The notes under the pieces were generated by a model that had not been told where the DNA came from, did not search any database, and was given only the letters and a program-made list of their open reading frames with translations. Source: Tenacibaculum sp. AHE14PA (GTDB taxonomy: Bacteria > Bacteroidota > Bacteroidia > Flavobacteriales > Flavobacteriaceae). Taken from it: 64,000 bases of DNA. Every line of letters starts with the position of its first letter. The first letter of the stretch is position 1. Shown piece after piece: positions 14,993 through 23,850 of the stretch. The translations under genes were made by a program, and so were the position numbers. Location of the stretch: the NCBI RefSeq assembly GCF_019278465.1, contig NZ_CP058983.1, positions 868,001-932,000 of the forward strand, given 5' to 3'.

Positions 14993-15724
14993 TTGCAAGT
15001 TGATATAAAAAAACCAAGGATTAAATGTTACACATGTATGCGGCCTAACAGCACCTGCCTATGTAAACATCTTAATCCTTTTCATACCAATACCCGTTTT
15101 ATTATTCTGATGCACCCCAAGGAGTACAGAAAAGAAAAAAGCGGAACCGGTCATATAACAAACCTTCAACTTAAAAACTCAGAGGTAATTGTTGGCATAG
15201 ATTTTACCAATAATAGCCGCGTAAACCAAATACTTGCCAATAAAAAAAACAATGCTTTCTTGCTGTACCCTGGTAAAGACAGCTTTAATATCTCTACTAG
15301 AAAAAGTGTCGAAATAAATTCCTTTATGGGCAATAATCCATACATTTTTATTCTTGATGGCACCTGGCCTTGCGCTCGTAAAATGCTTAAACTAAGTACC
15401 AACTTGCAACAACTAAAAAGAGTGAGTTTCGATAATAACATTAAATCAAAATTTATAATTAAGCAGCAGCCAGCAGCGCTTTGTCTTAGCACAATTGAGT
15501 CTGTTTACACCGTAATAAATCTACTTAACAAGGGTAATTTAGAAAAATGTGATACCAAAAACTTCTTGCTTCCTTTCGAAAAAATGATAGACCATCAACT
15601 CGAATATACACTAAACCCTAATAATAAAAACGATGGTGTTACCGCAAATAAAGAGATGATTAACAAAAACATGTACAAGAAAAATACCGAAAGAAATGTT
15701 ATTTTCGAAAAAGAGCAATTGTAA
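14993..15724 (+). CDS. DTW-domain protein, probable tRNA-uridine aminocarboxypropyltransferase (TapT family)
   Basis: The start codon is TTG at 14993. The 243-residue protein has the family's N-terminal zinc-type cysteines (CYTCMRPNSTCLCK at residues 12-25) and the DTW signature, here DGTWPCARKM at about residues 122-131. Also present are ILMHPKEYRKEKSGTGH, which lines up with the HPxExRRxxxTG motif, and LSTIESV. TapT enzymes transfer the aminocarboxypropyl group of S-adenosylmethionine to uridine in tRNA (acp3U). The basic C-terminal tail (after about 205) is longer than usual. Confidence 0.88.
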   Translation: MQVDIKKPRIKCYTCMRPNSTCLCKHLNPFHTNTRFIILMHPKEYRKEKSGTGHITNLQLKNSEVIVGIDFTNNSRVNQILANKKNNAFLLYPGKDSFNISTRKSVEINSFMGNNPYIFILDGTWPCARKMLKLSTNLQQLKRVSFDNNIKSKFIIKQQPAALCLSTIESVYTVINLLNKGNLEKCDTKNFLLPFEKMIDHQLEYTLNPNNKNDGVTANKEMINKNMYKKNTERNVIFEKEQL

Positions 15725-15763
15725 GGGCAACAACTGATAGCAAAATTTAAAAATTGATAAAAC

Positions 15764-16696
15764 ATGCAAGTAATTTTAGGGGCTAACGGAATAATTGGTG
15801 AGGAATTGGCAAAAGAATTAAGAACCAATTATACCAACAACATAAAACTAGTGGGACGAAACCCTAAAAAAGTACATCCGAACGATATTTTATACAAAGG
15901 GAATTTACTCAACTCAGAAGATGTAAATAAAGCTTTGGTAAATGCTGATATTGCCTACATGACCGTTGGCCTACCCTATAAATCTGATGTTTGGTTAAGC
16001 AATTGGCCCAAAATAATGCAGAATGTAATTAATGCTTGCAAGGCCAACAATTGTAAACTCGTTTATTTTGATAATACATATGCCTATCCGCAAAACACAA
16101 AAGTTCAAAAAGAAAACACCCAGTTAAATTCTGAAGGCAAAAAAGGCATTGCTAAAAAAATTACGGCACAACTTTTACTAAAAGCAATAGCAAAAAAAGA
16201 AATTGAAGCAGTTATATGCCGAGCTCCTGAGTTTTATGGTCCTGGTAAAACAAAAGGAATAACAAACACTCTTGTTTTCGAAAAACTAAAAGCCAACAAA
16301 AAACCTAAAGTATTACTAAACGACAACGTATTACGAACATTAATTTACACACCTGATGCAAGTAAAGCAATGGCACTAATAGCAAACCACCCCGAAACTT
16401 ATGGTCAAACTTGGCACTTACCTTGCGATGATAACCGACTTACTTATAAAGAAATTATCAGCGAAATCTCCAAGCAATTAGGGCGTACTATTAAATATGA
16501 TGTCTTAAATTCGTTTGTATTAAAAATAGCCTCTTTTTTTAGTAGTAATAGTAAAGAAACACAAGAATTACTGCCTCGTTACACCATCAATAATATCTTT
16601 GATTCTTCTAAGTTTAAGAATAAGTTCCCCGATTTTAAAGTAACTTCTTATCAAGAAGGCATTAAAACGATCATTAAGGATTATCAAATTAAATAA
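15764..16696 (+). CDS. NAD-dependent epimerase/dehydratase-like SDR protein
   Basis: The 310-residue protein opens with the extended-SDR glycine motif (MQVILGANGIIGEELAKEL). It has DIAYMTVGLPY and YFDNTYAYP, where the family has its catalytic region, followed by CRAPEFYGPGKTKG, a conserved part of the epimerase fold. The canonical YxxxK is not clear (KGIAKKITAQ aligns poorly), so it may be a substrate-modified oxidoreductase or a non-catalytic NAD(P)-binding relative. It begins 39 bp after the DTW gene on the same strand and is probably co-transcribed. Confidence 0.78.
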   Translation: MQVILGANGIIGEELAKELRTNYTNNIKLVGRNPKKVHPNDILYKGNLLNSEDVNKALVNADIAYMTVGLPYKSDVWLSNWPKIMQNVINACKANNCKLVYFDNTYAYPQNTKVQKENTQLNSEGKKGIAKKITAQLLLKAIAKKEIEAVICRAPEFYGPGKTKGITNTLVFEKLKANKKPKVLLNDNVLRTLIYTPDASKAMALIANHPETYGQTWHLPCDDNRLTYKEIISEISKQLGRTIKYDVLNSFVLKIASFFSSNSKETQELLPRYTINNIFDSSKFKNKFPDFKVTSYQEGIKTIIKDYQIK

Positions 16697-16807
16697 AACA
16701 TCAAACAAAATTATCAATTAATTTACTATCAATACGATTAGTCCTTAAATTTGTTATTTATAAAGAGCGTCTTAAAACTTGCGCTACTAAACCCGAAATA
16801 AAATAAA

Positions 16808-17413
16808 ATGGTAGAATTTTTAACTACAATCTTTTTTGTTTTTGCAGTAATTGACCCAATTGGTTCAATACCTGTTTACCTCGAAGCGACTAAAGAATTT
16901 GATTTACATCATAAAAAGAAGATTGCTATTAGAGCAGCTGTAATAGCTTTTCTGATACTTTTATTTTTTATTATAATCGGACAACTTATTTTAGAAGGTA
17001 TGTCTGTATCACTTGATGCTTTTCAAATTTCAGGTGGTGTAATTCTATTTTTGTTTGCTTTAACAATGATATTCGGTGATGGAAAACCTGAGCTAGAAAA
17101 AAACAGAATTACAGACTATAAACACGTTACCATATTTCCTATTGCAATTCCCTCTATAGCCTCTCCAGGGGCAATTATGGCTGTTGTTTTAATGACCGAT
17201 AATCATATTTACTCAATTCAACAACAAGCTATCACCACGGTAATAGTTTTACTTGTAATCGGAATTACTTGTCTTATCCTTTTAGGAGCAAATCATTTAC
17301 AAAAACGAATAGGTGATTACGGTATTACGGTAATTAGTAAAATTATGGGCCTTATTTTAGCTTCTTATGCAGTACAAAGTATATTAACTGGTATAAGCAG
17401 CTATTTTGGATAA
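16808..17413 (+). CDS. MarC-family integral membrane protein
   Basis: The 201-residue protein has six membrane helices. Its first segment FVFAVIDPIGSIPVYLEAT carries the DPxGxxP motif of the MarC/UPF0056 family, and the second half repeats it as IFPIAIPSIASPGAIMAVVL. Once called multiple-antibiotic-resistance proteins, MarC members have no proven transport role. A TAAATTTG box at 16746-16753 may be its -7 element, although no good -33 is seen. Confidence 0.9.
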   Translation: MVEFLTTIFFVFAVIDPIGSIPVYLEATKEFDLHHKKKIAIRAAVIAFLILLFFIIIGQLILEGMSVSLDAFQISGGVILFLFALTMIFGDGKPELEKNRITDYKHVTIFPIAIPSIASPGAIMAVVLMTDNHIYSIQQQAITTVIVLLVIGITCLILLGANHLQKRIGDYGITVISKIMGLILASYAVQSILTGISSYFG

Positions 17414-17540
17414 AACATAAAAAAACTATAATAAAAACCTTGCTTAAAAGCTCTTATAACTTTTTTACTTGGTTTTAATAATCAAGTCATGTAGTAAATA
17501 ACCTCTCGTGCAAACATAAAACAATTTAAATACAGTAAAA

Positions 17541-17918
17541 ATGAAAGTTACCGCCGAAAAAAATGAGAAAGTTGCAAGTATGATCTTTGCTTCTATTTAC
17601 CCGCTTTACTGGAATAGGTTAGAAAAAAATGGTAGAACAAAAGAAGAGTTTCATCAAGTACTCGAATGGTTTACCGGCTTTAACGAAAACAAACTACAAA
17701 CGCTTATTGAAGAAAAAGTAACATTTAAAACCTTTTTTAAGCAAGCTACAATTCACCCAAACGCATATATGATTAAAGGAGTAGTTTGCGGATACCGAAT
17801 TGAAGAAATAGCCGAAGAATTTGAACTATACAAGCTATGCCGTCAAATGGAAAAACTGATTGATGAATTGGCTAAAGGACGTAAAATGGAGAAAATTTTA
17901 CGAAAAGAAAAAAAATAA
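17541..17918 (+). CDS. DUF2200-family protein
   Basis: The 125-residue protein is typical of DUF2200 in both length and sequence: FASIYPLYWNRLEKNGRTKE, EFHQVLEWFTGF and HPNAYMIKGVVCGYRIEEI. It is helical, cytoplasmic and ends in a basic tail. The family has no known activity. It is convergent with the DUF1569 gene that follows. Confidence 0.88.
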   Translation: MKVTAEKNEKVASMIFASIYPLYWNRLEKNGRTKEEFHQVLEWFTGFNENKLQTLIEEKVTFKTFFKQATIHPNAYMIKGVVCGYRIEEIAEEFELYKLCRQMEKLIDELAKGRKMEKILRKEKK

Positions 17919-17987
17919 AATCTTACTAACAAAGCAACTGTCTATCTTAGTTTAGCAACAATAATTGTACCTACAGCAATGCCTTAT

Positions 17988-18440
17988 TTAAACGCCAAAT
18001 TGCGTTAAGTGATGTTCTAAATGCTTGTAAAAAGAATTATTCCATTCTTGTTTTGTTAACTTACCAAAAGAGTGCGATTCTTTACCCTCAAAATACGCAC
18101 CTCCTAATTCTTGAGTTTTAATTATAAAAGCTATCAAGCGTTTTCTTTCTGTTGTAAACTCACGTTCATCAGTAATGATAAATTGCGGAGCTGTTCTTCC
18201 GTTTTTAGTAAAAGGAGTTTCACTTACCACTGCCTTTTTTACAAACACCTTAAGCAACATTCTAACAACACCATTGGGTTTTGGATGTTTATCTGTATAC
18301 ACCATTTCGTAAGTAACACAACAATGTGCTAGCATTTCGGCAACACTCATTTTACCCCAACTTGGTTGACTTGTTGGAGTTAATTGTTCTATTCTATTAA
18401 TTACCTCGTTAGTAACTTCTTTGTTAAAAATATTCTTCAT
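17988..18440 (-). CDS. DUF1569 / DinB-fold protein
   Basis: The 150-residue protein has the DUF1569 pattern: WGKMSVAEMLAHCCVTYEM at about 28-46, FGKLTKQEWNNSFYKHLEHH at about 124-143. The two histidine clusters (AHC and HLEHH) could hold a divalent metal as in DinB four-helix bundles. The reaction is unknown. It lies 2 bp downstream of a membrane-protein gene on the same strand, so the two probably share a transcript. Confidence 0.82.
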   Translation of the reverse strand: MKNIFNKEVTNEVINRIEQLTPTSQPSWGKMSVAEMLAHCCVTYEMVYTDKHPKPNGVVRMLLKVFVKKAVVSETPFTKNGRTAPQFIITDEREFTTERKRLIAFIIKTQELGGAYFEGKESHSFGKLTKQEWNNSFYKHLEHHLTQFGV

Positions 18441-18442
18441 TT

Positions 18443-19108
18443 TTATGCTTTTTTAGCTAGTAAAATAATATCTGAAATATGTGTATAAATTACAATTGGC
18501 ACAATTACACCCCCTAATAATATGATAGGAAAATAGGTAATTGCTGTGTTTGGTACTGTATAACCAAAGTTCTTATACAATAGTTCTTGTGATAAAAATC
18601 CGTTTGTTAGAATGAATAAAATAAAGAGTAACCCTAAAATATTCCATCCTAATAACAACTTTTTGTGTACTGCACCATACTGCATCCAAAGTAATAATAA
18701 AATAGAAGTTATACCAGGTATAATATCAAAATTCCAACCTTTAAAAGTCATTTCCATTGGTAATAATTCTCTAATGGCTAATTCAAACAACAATAATTCA
18801 ACCGGAAAGCGTACAATATGTACTGCGGTACTCCAACGAACATCTCTATTTTTGTAAAACTTATTTCTAATTAAGTATATGATAAATAATGCAGGAGGTG
18901 CCATTACCAATGGAAAGGTAGAGTACGTATCGCCTTCTGTGTAATGGTAAACTCCATTATAGGCAAGTATACAAATTAGTACAGACCATCCCAATATTAT
19001 TGGTAAAGTTGTTTTTTTTAAGTTGTTCGATTTTACAAATGCGAAAATTACATAAGCAGTTATTAGTAGAAATGAAATTGAAAGGTAAAGAGGTAAATCT
19101 GGCGTCAT
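18443..19108 (-). CDS. Unrecognised integral membrane protein, about seven helices
   Basis: Read from ATG at 19108, this is 221 residues with helices at about 5-25 (LYLSISFLLITAYVIFAFV), 33-52, 63-82, then WWMQYGAVHKKLLLGW-like loops and further segments up to IVPIVIYTHISDIILLA. A longer frame opens at 19210, but a -7 box (TATTTTTG on the minus strand, 19126-19133) lies inside that extension, so the short start is preferred. The conserved polar motif RFPVELLLFELAIRELLP suggests a channel or enzyme-like membrane core, but no family is recognised. Confidence 0.6.
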   Translation of the reverse strand: MTPDLPLYLSISFLLITAYVIFAFVKSNNLKKTTLPIILGWSVLICILAYNGVYHYTEGDTYSTFPLVMAPPALFIIYLIRNKFYKNRDVRWSTAVHIVRFPVELLLFELAIRELLPMEMTFKGWNFDIIPGITSILLLLWMQYGAVHKKLLLGWNILGLLFILFILTNGFLSQELLYKNFGYTVPNTAITYFPIILLGGVIVPIVIYTHISDIILLAKKA

Positions 19109-19214
19109 ACGTTTAATATTTACATCAAAAATACTACGGCTATTTATAATAGAACTTGTCAAATGACAAGAAAGAGTAATTATATTGAGATAATACGCAA
19201 TGAATAACATTTAG

Positions 19215-19345
19215 TTATTATGCGAATCTGAAACAGATTCAGATTGACGGACATATTTCATAATTGATAACAGGTAATTATCTTTTTCGAAGTTTATCTT
19301 TCAAATTGATTCCGTGTTTATTTCGGAATCTCATCATTACAAAAT
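19215..19345. repeat. Two short palindromic intergenic repeats
   Basis: GAATCTGAAACAGATTCAG at about 19214-19232 (followed by ATTGACGG) and GATTCCG-TGTTTATTT-CGGAATC at about 19300-19325 are imperfect palindromes. Relatives of both occur at 22358-22500. They resemble the short REP-like repeats scattered between genes in flavobacterial genomes. Confidence 0.55.
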
Positions 19346-19388
19346 GTAATATATTGTAAAAACTTGTTCGTGTTGACGAATGCTTTTT

Positions 19389-20390
19389 TTAATGCATTAT
19401 CTTAAACAGTAATTCTTTTAAAATATCTGCATGAGATTGATTGGCTCCTACTCCCTTACTTTTTACATCTGCCTCTCTTAACAAAGCTATTACTTGTGAT
19501 ACTTTTCGCATTGGATAATTTTTTGCAGCCGAACTATAATCATCAACAAAAAACGGATTCACACCTAAATTCTTTGCTACAGAACCTTTTGATTTATCTT
19601 TTAACCCGTGATACATTAATAGTTGTGTAAAAAAACTATTTAACAACGAAATAGTCATTACTAACGGATTACTTTTAGGATTTTGCGCAAAATAATTAAT
19701 AATTCTATTTGCCTTTACCACATCTCGTTGACCGATAGCCTTTCGAAGCTCGAAATTATTAAAATCTTTAGAGATACCGATATTTTCTTCAATATGCTTA
19801 TCGGTTATAATGGTGTCTTTTGGTAAAACAGAAGTTAATTTATCTAATTCGTTTGCTATTTTACTTAAATCAACTCCCAAAAACTCTACTAACATCTGAG
19901 ATGCTTTGGGCTCAATATTGAATTTCTTACCGCCTAAAACTCTACGAATCCAGTCAGCAACCTGATTTTCATATAATTTCTTACTCTCGTAAATCAATCC
20001 ATTTTTAGCAATCGCTTTATAGGCCTTTTTACGTTTATCTAACTTTTTGTATTTATAATTAAAAACCAAAACCGTAGTTGGTTGCGGATTTGCAGCATAA
20101 GCCTCAATCTTATCAATAGTACGACTTAAATCTTGTGCTTCTTTTACAATAATCACCTGGCGATCTGCCATCATCGGATATCGTTTTGCTGACGAAACGA
20201 TTTCATCAATAGAAACATCACGACCATACATTATTACTTGATTAAATCCTTTTTCAGACTCGTCAAGTACATTTTTTTCAATATAATCAGAAATTTTATC
20301 GATATAATAAGGCTCCTCACCCATTAAGAAATAAACAGGCTTAATGTTTCCTCCTTTTATATCTGCTATAATATTTTTAATTTCGTTCAT
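19389..20390 (-). CDS. holA: DNA polymerase III delta subunit (clamp loader)
   Basis: The 333-residue protein from ATG at 20390 has the delta-subunit layout: IIADIKGGNIKPVYFLMGEE near the start, a degraded AAA+ fold without Walker A, ADRQVIIVKEAQDLSR at about 78, and the C-terminal collar part (VAKNLGVNPFFVDDYSSAAK). An upstream in-frame start at 20429 adds 13 residues absent from the family, so 20390 is preferred. Delta opens the beta clamp in the clamp-loader complex. The gene is transcribed away from the HsdR-N gene. Confidence 0.92.
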   Translation of the reverse strand: MNEIKNIIADIKGGNIKPVYFLMGEEPYYIDKISDYIEKNVLDESEKGFNQVIMYGRDVSIDEIVSSAKRYPMMADRQVIIVKEAQDLSRTIDKIEAYAANPQPTTVLVFNYKYKKLDKRKKAYKAIAKNGLIYESKKLYENQVADWIRRVLGGKKFNIEPKASQMLVEFLGVDLSKIANELDKLTSVLPKDTIITDKHIEENIGISKDFNNFELRKAIGQRDVVKANRIINYFAQNPKSNPLVMTISLLNSFFTQLLMYHGLKDKSKGSVAKNLGVNPFFVDDYSSAAKNYPMRKVSQVIALLREADVKSKGVGANQSHADILKELLFKIMH

Positions 20391-20493
20391 AACTTTAAGT
20401 AAGGTATTACTTGGAAGAAAATAATACAATCTTTAACTTAAGATTGCCTCGCTTTGCTCGCAATGAGTTTCTATTTTTACATATATTTGAAAC

Positions 20494-20937
20494 ATGCAAA
20501 AACTGAATCTCCCTAACTATACATTCAAGCTCAAAAGTAACGAAAATAAGACGCTTATTTTTGATAAATGGAGAAAAAAATACTTGGTATTAACTCCAGA
20601 AGAATGGGTACGTCAACATTTTGTGCAGTTTTTAATTGATGAAAAAAAATACCCTGTTTCTTTAATTGCTATTGAAAAACAACTAACCATAAACAACTTA
20701 AAAAAACGTACTGATATTGTTATTTTCTCTTCGGATGGAACGCCTAATATTATTGTAGAATGTAAGGCTCCAAAAATTAAAATGGCACAAGATACTTTCG
20801 ATCAAATTGCACGCTATAACTTAAAGTTAAATGCTAATTACTTAGTTGTTACAAACGGATTACAACATTATTTTTGCAAACTCGATAAAGAAAATGAAAC
20901 CTATATATTTTTAGAAGATATTCCTGATTATAAATAA
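20494..20937 (+). CDS. Type I restriction R-subunit N-terminal-like nuclease-domain protein (stand-alone)
   Basis: The 147-residue protein is the stand-alone HSDR_N domain common in Bacteroidota. The start YTFKLKSNENKTLIFDKWRK is followed by LTPEEWVRQHFVQFLIDEKK, then the PD-(D/E)xK nuclease motif: TDIVIFSS at about 72-79 and IIVECKAP at about 85-92 (Asp, then ExK). No HsdM or HsdS is near, and this orphan form is nearly always beside holA, so it is unlikely to be a restriction enzyme. Its DNA substrate is unknown. Confidence 0.85.
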   Translation: MQKLNLPNYTFKLKSNENKTLIFDKWRKKYLVLTPEEWVRQHFVQFLIDEKKYPVSLIAIEKQLTINNLKKRTDIVIFSSDGTPNIIVECKAPKIKMAQDTFDQIARYNLKLNANYLVVTNGLQHYFCKLDKENETYIFLEDIPDYK

Positions 20938-20964
20938 GTGGCTACTTTGAGAAGCTTCACCGAT

Positions 20965-21198
20965 TAGTTCTCGATACAAAGCTCTAAAAAAGAGTTTTAC
21001 TCGAACTAACAAAACATTATAAAAAACAAACTGTCACTTCGAGTATTTTGAAGAATGAAAAATGTATCGAGAAGTCTAGTTAATTAGTTATCAATACAAA
21101 GCTCTAAAAAAGAGCTTCACTCGAACTGACAACACATTAATTATAAACAAACTGTCACTTCGAGTATTTTGAAGAATGAAAAATGTATCGAGAAGTCT
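20965..21198. repeat. 121-bp unit, two tandem copies
   Basis: The motif CTGTCACTTCGAGTATTTTG begins at 21031 and again at 21152, a period of 121 bp. Each unit also shares ATACAAAGCTCTAAAAAAGA and AATGTATCGAGAAGTCT. Within a unit the ends form an inverted pair (TCTCGATACA and TGTATCGAGA). No ORF of note is present. The unit looks like a REP-type palindromic repeat that duplicated locally. Confidence 0.8.
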
Positions 21199-21275
21199 TA
21201 CTTATTAATTCTCTATAAAAAATAATTTCACTCGTTTTTACAATAAACAAGAACATAAAATGTAAATTCGCTCTC

Positions 21276-22274
21276 TTGAAAACAGCCATCGTTATATTAA
21301 ATTGGAATGGTAAAAAATTGTTAGAACAGTTTTTACCATCGGTCGTAAATTTTAGCTCGCAAGAAGCCGAAGTTTATGTAGCCGACAATGCTTCTACTGA
21401 TGATTCTATTCAGTTTATCAAGCAAAACTACCCTACTGTAAAAATTGTAAAAAACAGTATTAACGGCGGTTATGCTAAAGGATACAATGATGCTTTACAA
21501 CATATTGATGCTGATATTTATTGCTTAGTAAATTCAGATATTGAAGTTACTAAAAACTGGTTAACACCTATTTTAACTACTTTTAAAACAGCCCCAAATA
21601 CAGCCATAATTCAGCCTAAGATTTTAGATTTTAAAGATAAATCGAAATTTGAGTATGCGGGTGCGGGTGGAGGATTTATAGATTTATACGGCTATCCGTA
21701 TTGTCGCGGACGTATTTTTAATCATTTAGAAACTGATAACGGACAATTTAACGACACTACTGATATTTTTTGGGCATCGGGAGCTTGTTTATTTATCCGC
21801 TCAGAAGTATATCACCAACTACAAGGTTTTGATGAAGATTATTTTGCGCATCAGGAAGAAATAGATTTATGTTGGCGTGCTAAAAACGAAGGTTTTGATA
21901 TAAAATATGTGGGAGATTCAACTGTATATCATGTTGGCGGAGCAACATTGGAAGCTATCAACCCTAAAAAAACATATTTAAACTTTAGGAACAGCCTACT
22001 AAACGTTGTTAAGAACGTACCTAGAAAATGGTTTCTATTCGTTATTTTTTCTCGTTTAATTTTAGACGGAATCGCTGGTCTGAAATTCTTAGCAGAGTTA
22101 AAACCAAAACACACACTTGCTATTTTAAAAGCACATATTAGTTTTTACGCAAACTTCTTTAAATTTTTAGGAAAAAGAAAAAAACTACAAAAGAAAGTGG
22201 ATTACAACAAACATACTTCTGTTGTTTGGCAATGTTATGCGCTAGGAAAAACTGCTTTTAAAGAATTGAAATAG
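21276..22274 (+). CDS. Glycosyltransferase family 2 protein (rhamnosyltransferase-like)
   Basis: The start codon is TTG at 21276. The 332-residue protein has the GT-A fold of family 2: TAIVILNWNGKKLLEQFLPS, VADNASTDDSI, YCLVNSDIEVTKNW (the DxD region), then FWASGACLFIRSEVYHQLQG, GFDEDYFAHQEEIDLCWRAK and DSTVYHVGGATL. The C-terminal tail has a hydrophobic amphipathic stretch (WFLFVIFSRLILDGIAGL) that could attach it to the membrane. It likely adds sugars to a surface polysaccharide; the acceptor cannot be told. Confidence 0.9.
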   Translation: MKTAIVILNWNGKKLLEQFLPSVVNFSSQEAEVYVADNASTDDSIQFIKQNYPTVKIVKNSINGGYAKGYNDALQHIDADIYCLVNSDIEVTKNWLTPILTTFKTAPNTAIIQPKILDFKDKSKFEYAGAGGGFIDLYGYPYCRGRIFNHLETDNGQFNDTTDIFWASGACLFIRSEVYHQLQGFDEDYFAHQEEIDLCWRAKNEGFDIKYVGDSTVYHVGGATLEAINPKKTYLNFRNSLLNVVKNVPRKWFLFVIFSRLILDGIAGLKFLAELKPKHTLAILKAHISFYANFFKFLGKRKKLQKKVDYNKHTSVVWQCYALGKTAFKELK

Positions 22275-22354
22275 CTCTTTTTTATTGATTTTTTTAGTAG
22301 CTTCTCTTTTTTGAGTTCATTATTAAACTTACTTAATAAACCGTTGTGATTCAC

Positions 22355-22500
22355 TAGATATGATTCCGAAATAAATTCGGAATGATGTAAAAAGTAAAAC
22401 ACTAAACGCAAAAGTATCTTCAACATTCTTTTGCTTATTATTTAGCAATTCTTACGCTATTGAATTCGTCAAACTGAACTTGTTTCAGGTTCGCATAATA
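22355..22500. repeat. Short palindromic intergenic repeats
   Basis: GATTCCGAA-ATAAA-TTCGGAAT at about 22361-22382 is a near-perfect palindrome, and GTCAAACTGAACTTGTTTCA at about 22468-22487 followed by GGTTCGCATAAT is another family member. Both relate to the pair at 19215-19345. The rest of 22275-22669 shows no gene. Confidence 0.55.
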
Positions 22501-22669
22501 AGAGCGTTCAGTATTGATATAAATTCGGAACAACGTTTACGATACTCGGAAATTCATAAAAAGACTTAGCCCCGATTGCAGCATTTGTTTGAGCTCCTCG
22601 CAGAGAGCGAGTGCAGAAAGCGGGAAATAGCTTCAAATACCATATGATATATGTAGCTGAAAAAAATCT

Positions 22670-23290
22670 TTACAGAATATCTAAACTTCCTTTTCCTTCA
22701 CGGATTACTTCTGGTAAATCGTTTGTTAAATCGATAACTGTAGATGCGTAATTATCTCCGAAACCGCCATCTACCACAACATCAACGATGTTTTGCCACT
22801 TCTCGAAAATCAATTCAGGATCGGTAGTATATTCTACCACTTCGTCTTCATCGTGAATAGACGTTGAAACGACCGGGTTTCCTAAAGCTTCTACAATAGC
22901 TATCGCAATTGCATTATCTGGCACACGAATACCTACAGTTTTACGCTTTTTAAACACTTTTGGTAAAGAGTTACTTCCTGGTAAAATAAAAGTGTATGGC
23001 CCAGGCAACGCTCTTTTTAAAATCTTATAAGTAGCTGTATCTATTTGTTTTACATAGTCTGATAAATGACTTAGATTATTACAAACAAACGAGAAGTTAG
23101 ACTTCTCTAACTTCACGCCTTTTATCTTTGCTATTTTTTCTAATGCTTTTGTGTTGGTAATATCGCAGCCTAATCCATAAACAGTATCTGTCGGATAAAT
23201 TACCAAACCGCCATTTTGTAACACTTTTACAATTTTAGCTATTTCTTTCGGGTTCGGGTTGTCGTTATACAGTTTTATGAATTGTGCCAT
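22670..23290 (-). CDS. Sua5/YciO/YrdC family protein, probable threonylcarbamoyl-AMP synthase
   Basis: The 206-residue protein has the YrdC fold markers: LQNGGLVIYPTDTVYGLGCD near the start, IAKIKGVKLEKSNFSFVCNN, LPGPYTFILPGSN, VGIRVPDN and VVSTSIHDEDEV. TsaC/Sua5 enzymes make threonylcarbamoyl-adenylate for the t6A modification of ANN-reading tRNAs. The length of about 206 and the KLEKSNFSF segment fit the YciO-like branch, whose activity is less certain. It directly follows the pRiA4b-like gene by 3 bp. Confidence 0.85.
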   Translation of the reverse strand: MAQFIKLYNDNPNPKEIAKIVKVLQNGGLVIYPTDTVYGLGCDITNTKALEKIAKIKGVKLEKSNFSFVCNNLSHLSDYVKQIDTATYKILKRALPGPYTFILPGSNSLPKVFKKRKTVGIRVPDNAIAIAIVEALGNPVVSTSIHDEDEVVEYTTDPELIFEKWQNIVDVVVDGGFGDNYASTVIDLTNDLPEVIREGKGSLDIL

Positions 23291-23293
23291 ATC

Positions 23294-23794
23294 TTAAAAT
23301 TTATCAAAATCGAAATCGTCTATATTTTCAAAATCATTAAAGTCATCACCAAATTCGTTATCTAAACTATCTGAAAGTTTATCTGCCTTAAATTCTTTTT
23401 CTGGTGCTTCGTCAGGAATTTCACCTACTGTTAAGATTATTTTAGATTCGGTAATTAGTTCGTCTGATTGCTCTACAACTTCCACATAAAACGTCCACAT
23501 TTGTAAAAAATCATACACATATATAAGTTTATCATTCAAGCTTGGCAATGTTTCTTTTAAAACACACGTTGCCATTGATGTTTCTTCGCCTGCTTCTGCC
23601 ATGTCGAATAACGGAATTTCTTCTCCTTGGTTCCAATCTTCATCGGTACGATAAAAAGAAGCCATTTCTTGTCCGTTAAAACCAAACGATTTAGCGATAT
23701 CGAAATGTAAATCTTCTAATGATTTTATTTCATTAACCACTAATGTTCTAATTACATCTTTTTTGGTGTCTAATATTACACGTACTTTATACAT
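23294..23794 (-). CDS. pRiA4b ORF-3-like (IS1096 TnpR-like) protein
   Basis: The 166-residue protein matches the plasmid pRiA4b ORF-3 domain in order: YKVRVILDTKKDVIRTLVV, LEDLHFDIAKSFGFNGQEMA, SFYRTDEDW and LIYVYDFLQMWTFYVEVVE. The C-terminal part is strongly acidic (DNEFGDDFNDFENIDDFDFD). The name comes from transposon-linked relatives, but no transposon is seen here; in Flavobacteriaceae it sits beside the Sua5-like gene. The function is not known. Confidence 0.85.
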   Translation of the reverse strand: MYKVRVILDTKKDVIRTLVVNEIKSLEDLHFDIAKSFGFNGQEMASFYRTDEDWNQGEEIPLFDMAEAGEETSMATCVLKETLPSLNDKLIYVYDFLQMWTFYVEVVEQSDELITESKIILTVGEIPDEAPEKEFKADKLSDSLDNEFGDDFNDFENIDDFDFDKF

Positions 23795-23824
23795 TCTATC
23801 ATTTTTAGTCGCCGCAAAAATACG

Positions 23825-23832
23825 TATTTTTG
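23825..23832 (+). promoter_or_regulatory. -7 box of the men operon
   Basis: TATTTTTG is a perfect TAnnTTTG box. It overlaps a TTG at 23830 that could be mistaken for a start codon, which places the true start at ATG 23851. No strong -33 is visible. Confidence 0.6.
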
Positions 23833-23850
23833 ACTGAAAATTATAGCAAA

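Noticed and set aside
20494..20937. Restriction-modification system
   Set aside because: Only the HsdR N-terminal domain is present, without HsdM/HsdS, in its usual orphan position beside holA.
23830..23850. TTG start of the thioesterase at 23830
   Set aside because: That codon lies inside a perfect -7 box, so translation from ATG 23851 is more likely.
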